DNA from: Oceanospirillaceae bacterium
Lineage (GTDB): Bacteria > Pseudomonadota > Gammaproteobacteria > Pseudomonadales > Balneatricaceae
NCBI GenBank assembly: GCA_023954795.1
Contig: JAGSHA010000169.1
Coordinates: 1-6,903, forward strand
DNA length: 6,903 bases
Reading direction: 5' to 3'
Below the pieces are notes generated by a model, which ran no database searches, had not been told where the DNA came from, and saw only the letters and a list, made by a program, of their open reading frames with translations. This document shows positions 5,944 to 6,903 of the stretch, in pieces. The position numbers and the translations under genes are program-made. Numbering within the stretch: position 1 is the stretch's first letter; the number at the start of each line of letters is the position of its first letter.

Positions 5944-6357
5944 TCAGAACGGCTTCACCACGACAAAGATCAGGATAGGAATAAAGATCAGCAATGGCAG
6001 TTCGTTAAACAGACGGAAATAACGCCCGCTGCGATCCAGTGCGCCTGCCTGCATCTTTTTCAGATACGCTTTGCACCAATGGTGATAGCCAATCAGCAAC
6101 ACCACAAAGGTCAGCTTGGCATGCAGCCAACCGCCACCAAAGCCAAACCCCAGCCAGAGCCAAAAGCCCAGACCCAATGTAAACACCGCCATAATAGTCA
6201 TAAAGCCGTACAGCTTCTTCGCCATGATCTCCAGCCGTGCAACGTCCTGCCCTGCTTCACGTCCTTCCACGTAATGCACAAAGATACGTGGCAGATAGAA
6301 GATACCCGCCATCCAGCTGGTCATCGCCAGAATGTGAAAGGTTTTTATCCACAACAT
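5944..6357 (-). CDS. hemJ: HemJ, membrane protoporphyrinogen IX oxidase
   Basis: Integral inner-membrane enzyme that oxidises protoporphyrinogen IX to protoporphyrin IX, the penultimate step of haem synthesis. It replaces HemG or HemY in many Gram-negative bacteria. The 137 residues are the normal length. Four hydrophobic helices are visible at about 4-22, 50-71, 79-96 and 120-136. Conserved family marks are FHILAMTSWMAGIFYLPR (7-24) with the essential His8, HAKL (79-82) and the C-terminal FNELP (117-121) and VVVKPF (132-137). A good ribosome binding site, GAGGAA (6367-6372 on the minus strand), lies 9 bases before the ATG. The 86-bp gap to the upstream FAH-family gene holds no promoter I can support. 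fliG_C follows after 10 bp. The older label for this family, UPF0093 or CopD-like, refers to the same protein. Confidence 0.93.
   Translation of the reverse strand: MLWIKTFHILAMTSWMAGIFYLPRIFVHYVEGREAGQDVARLEIMAKKLYGFMTIMAVFTLGLGFWLWLGFGFGGGWLHAKLTFVVLLIGYHHWCKAYLKKMQAGALDRSGRYFRLFNELPLLIFIPILIFVVVKPF
6345..6353 (+). other. Perfect DnaA-box word at the start of hemJ
   Basis: TTATCCACA on the plus strand overlaps codons 2-5 of hemJ, just inside the translation start. It shares the 13-base word TTTTATCCACAAC with ubiJ (5327-5339). A protein bound here could affect hemJ expression, but this is untested. Confidence 0.3.
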
Positions 6358-6443
6358 CGGTTTCTGTTCCTCACTAAAATCCTTGAATTCAGATGGCTTT
6401 GAAGCCCGCTCTGATATTTCGTACCGCGATACTAAGCTGAAAC

Positions 6444-6903
6444 TTATCGAGCGATCGTTTTCACGCTCAGCAGATCGATCAGCTCCACCTGCAACTCGTC
6501 ACCCGGCATTACAGGCCCAACACCCGCTGGCGTACCCGTCAGCACCACATCCCCCGGCTCCAGCGTAAAGAAGGCACTGATATAACTGATCAGTGGCAAC
6601 ACCTGATTGAGCATCTGACTGCTGTTACCGTTCTGTCTCTGCTCGCCGTTCACGATCAAACGGATTTGCTGATCCTGAAGGTCGACGACCTGCTCAGGTT
6701 GTACAAACACAGACAGCGGACAAGCCCCATCAAAGGCTTTAGCTTTCTCCCAGGGATGCCCGTTCTGCTTCAGTTCATCCTGCACGTCACGCAGAGTCAG
6801 ATCCAAGCCTAGACCCACACCGGCAATCGCGGCTTTCGCCGCACTCAGATCCGCATGCTGTAAACGCTCGCCGATCAGGATCGCCATCTCCGTTTCGAAA
6901 TGC
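6444..6903 (-). CDS. Fumarylacetoacetate hydrolase family protein, YcgM/FAHD1-like (5' end outside window)
   Basis: C-terminal part (152 full codons) of an FAH-fold metalloenzyme closely similar to E. coli YcgM. The gene enters from the right edge: the frame is open through base 6902, and the Met at 6885-6887 is internal, preceded by H-F-E-T-E. Metal-binding and active-site marks are present: the two Glu of HFETEMAILIG, LDLTLRD, PWEKAKAFD with the conserved Lys, and VVLTGTPAGVG. YcgM is about 219 residues, so roughly the first 65-70 residues are missing. Relatives act as acylpyruvate hydrolases, oxaloacetate decarboxylases or oxaloacetate tautomerases; the sequence alone does not choose among these. 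It lies 86 bp upstream of hemJ on the same strand and could be in the same operon. Confidence 0.93.
   Translation of the reverse strand, partial: HFETEMAILIGERLQHADLSAAKAAIAGVGLGLDLTLRDVQDELKQNGHPWEKAKAFDGACPLSVFVQPEQVVDLQDQQIRLIVNGEQRQNGNSSQMLNQVLPLISYISAFFTLEPGDVVLTGTPAGVGPVMPGDELQVELIDLLSVKTIAR

Noticed and set aside
5785..6402. A 205-codon plus-strand open frame opposite fliG_C and hemJ
   Set aside because: Composition is rich in His, Gln and Lys, typical of antisense of membrane-protein codons; hemJ on the other strand is clearly real.
1..6903. CRISPR array, insertion sequence, prophage, defence island or other mobile system
   Set aside because: No spaced repeats, transposase, integrase, terminal repeats or defence-type domains are seen. 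Gene content is core housekeeping with even composition.

Overview
The window looks like an ordinary stretch of chromosome from a gammaproteobacterium of the Pseudomonadales/Oceanospirillales kind. HslV, HslU, UbiE and the YcgM-like hydrolase closely resemble their E. coli counterparts as I recall them. The order argS, SPOR protein, hslV, hslU, DUF971 protein, ubiE, ubiJ is the arrangement I remember from Pseudomonas-type genomes rather than enterics, and hemJ in place of hemG fits that too. Base composition looks even by eye. I see no sign of a phage, insertion sequence, CRISPR array or RNA gene. The genus cannot be fixed from this window.

Layout, plus strand: the 3' part of argS (1-786) runs with a 2-bp gap into a membrane-anchored SPOR protein (789-1445) that looks FtsN-like. 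A 126-bp gap carries a stem-loop and a good sigma-32 (heat-shock) promoter candidate, followed by hslV (1572-2102) and hslU (2121-3461), the peptidase and unfoldase of the HslVU protease. A strong terminator with a branched loop (3484-3557) closes that unit. Then come a small DUF971 protein (3617-3991), a gap with a probable sigma-70 promoter, and the ubiquinone genes ubiE (4086-4844) and ubiJ (4866-5489).

Layout, minus strand, convergent with ubiJ across only 12 bp: the 3' part of a fumarylacetoacetate-hydrolase-family gene (6444-6903, entering from the right edge), hemJ (5944-6357) and a 143-residue stand-alone FliG C-terminal-domain protein (5502-5933). The hemJ-fliG_C pair is separated by 10 bp and is probably one transcript.

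How the genes fit together: the left half handles translation, septal cell wall work and protein quality control under heat stress. The middle handles ubiquinone synthesis (UbiE methylation, UbiJ as lipid-binding scaffold). The right side handles haem synthesis (HemJ), central-metabolite housekeeping (FAH family) and one protein of unknown role. The most unusual item is the orphan FliG_C protein, whose torque-helix charges are only partly kept. Also notable are the absence of ubiB straight after ubiJ, an FtsN E-domain-like motif in the SPOR protein, and three perfect DnaA-box words inside coding sequence. There is no gene-free stretch over 300 bases; the longest gap is 155 bp (3462-3616).
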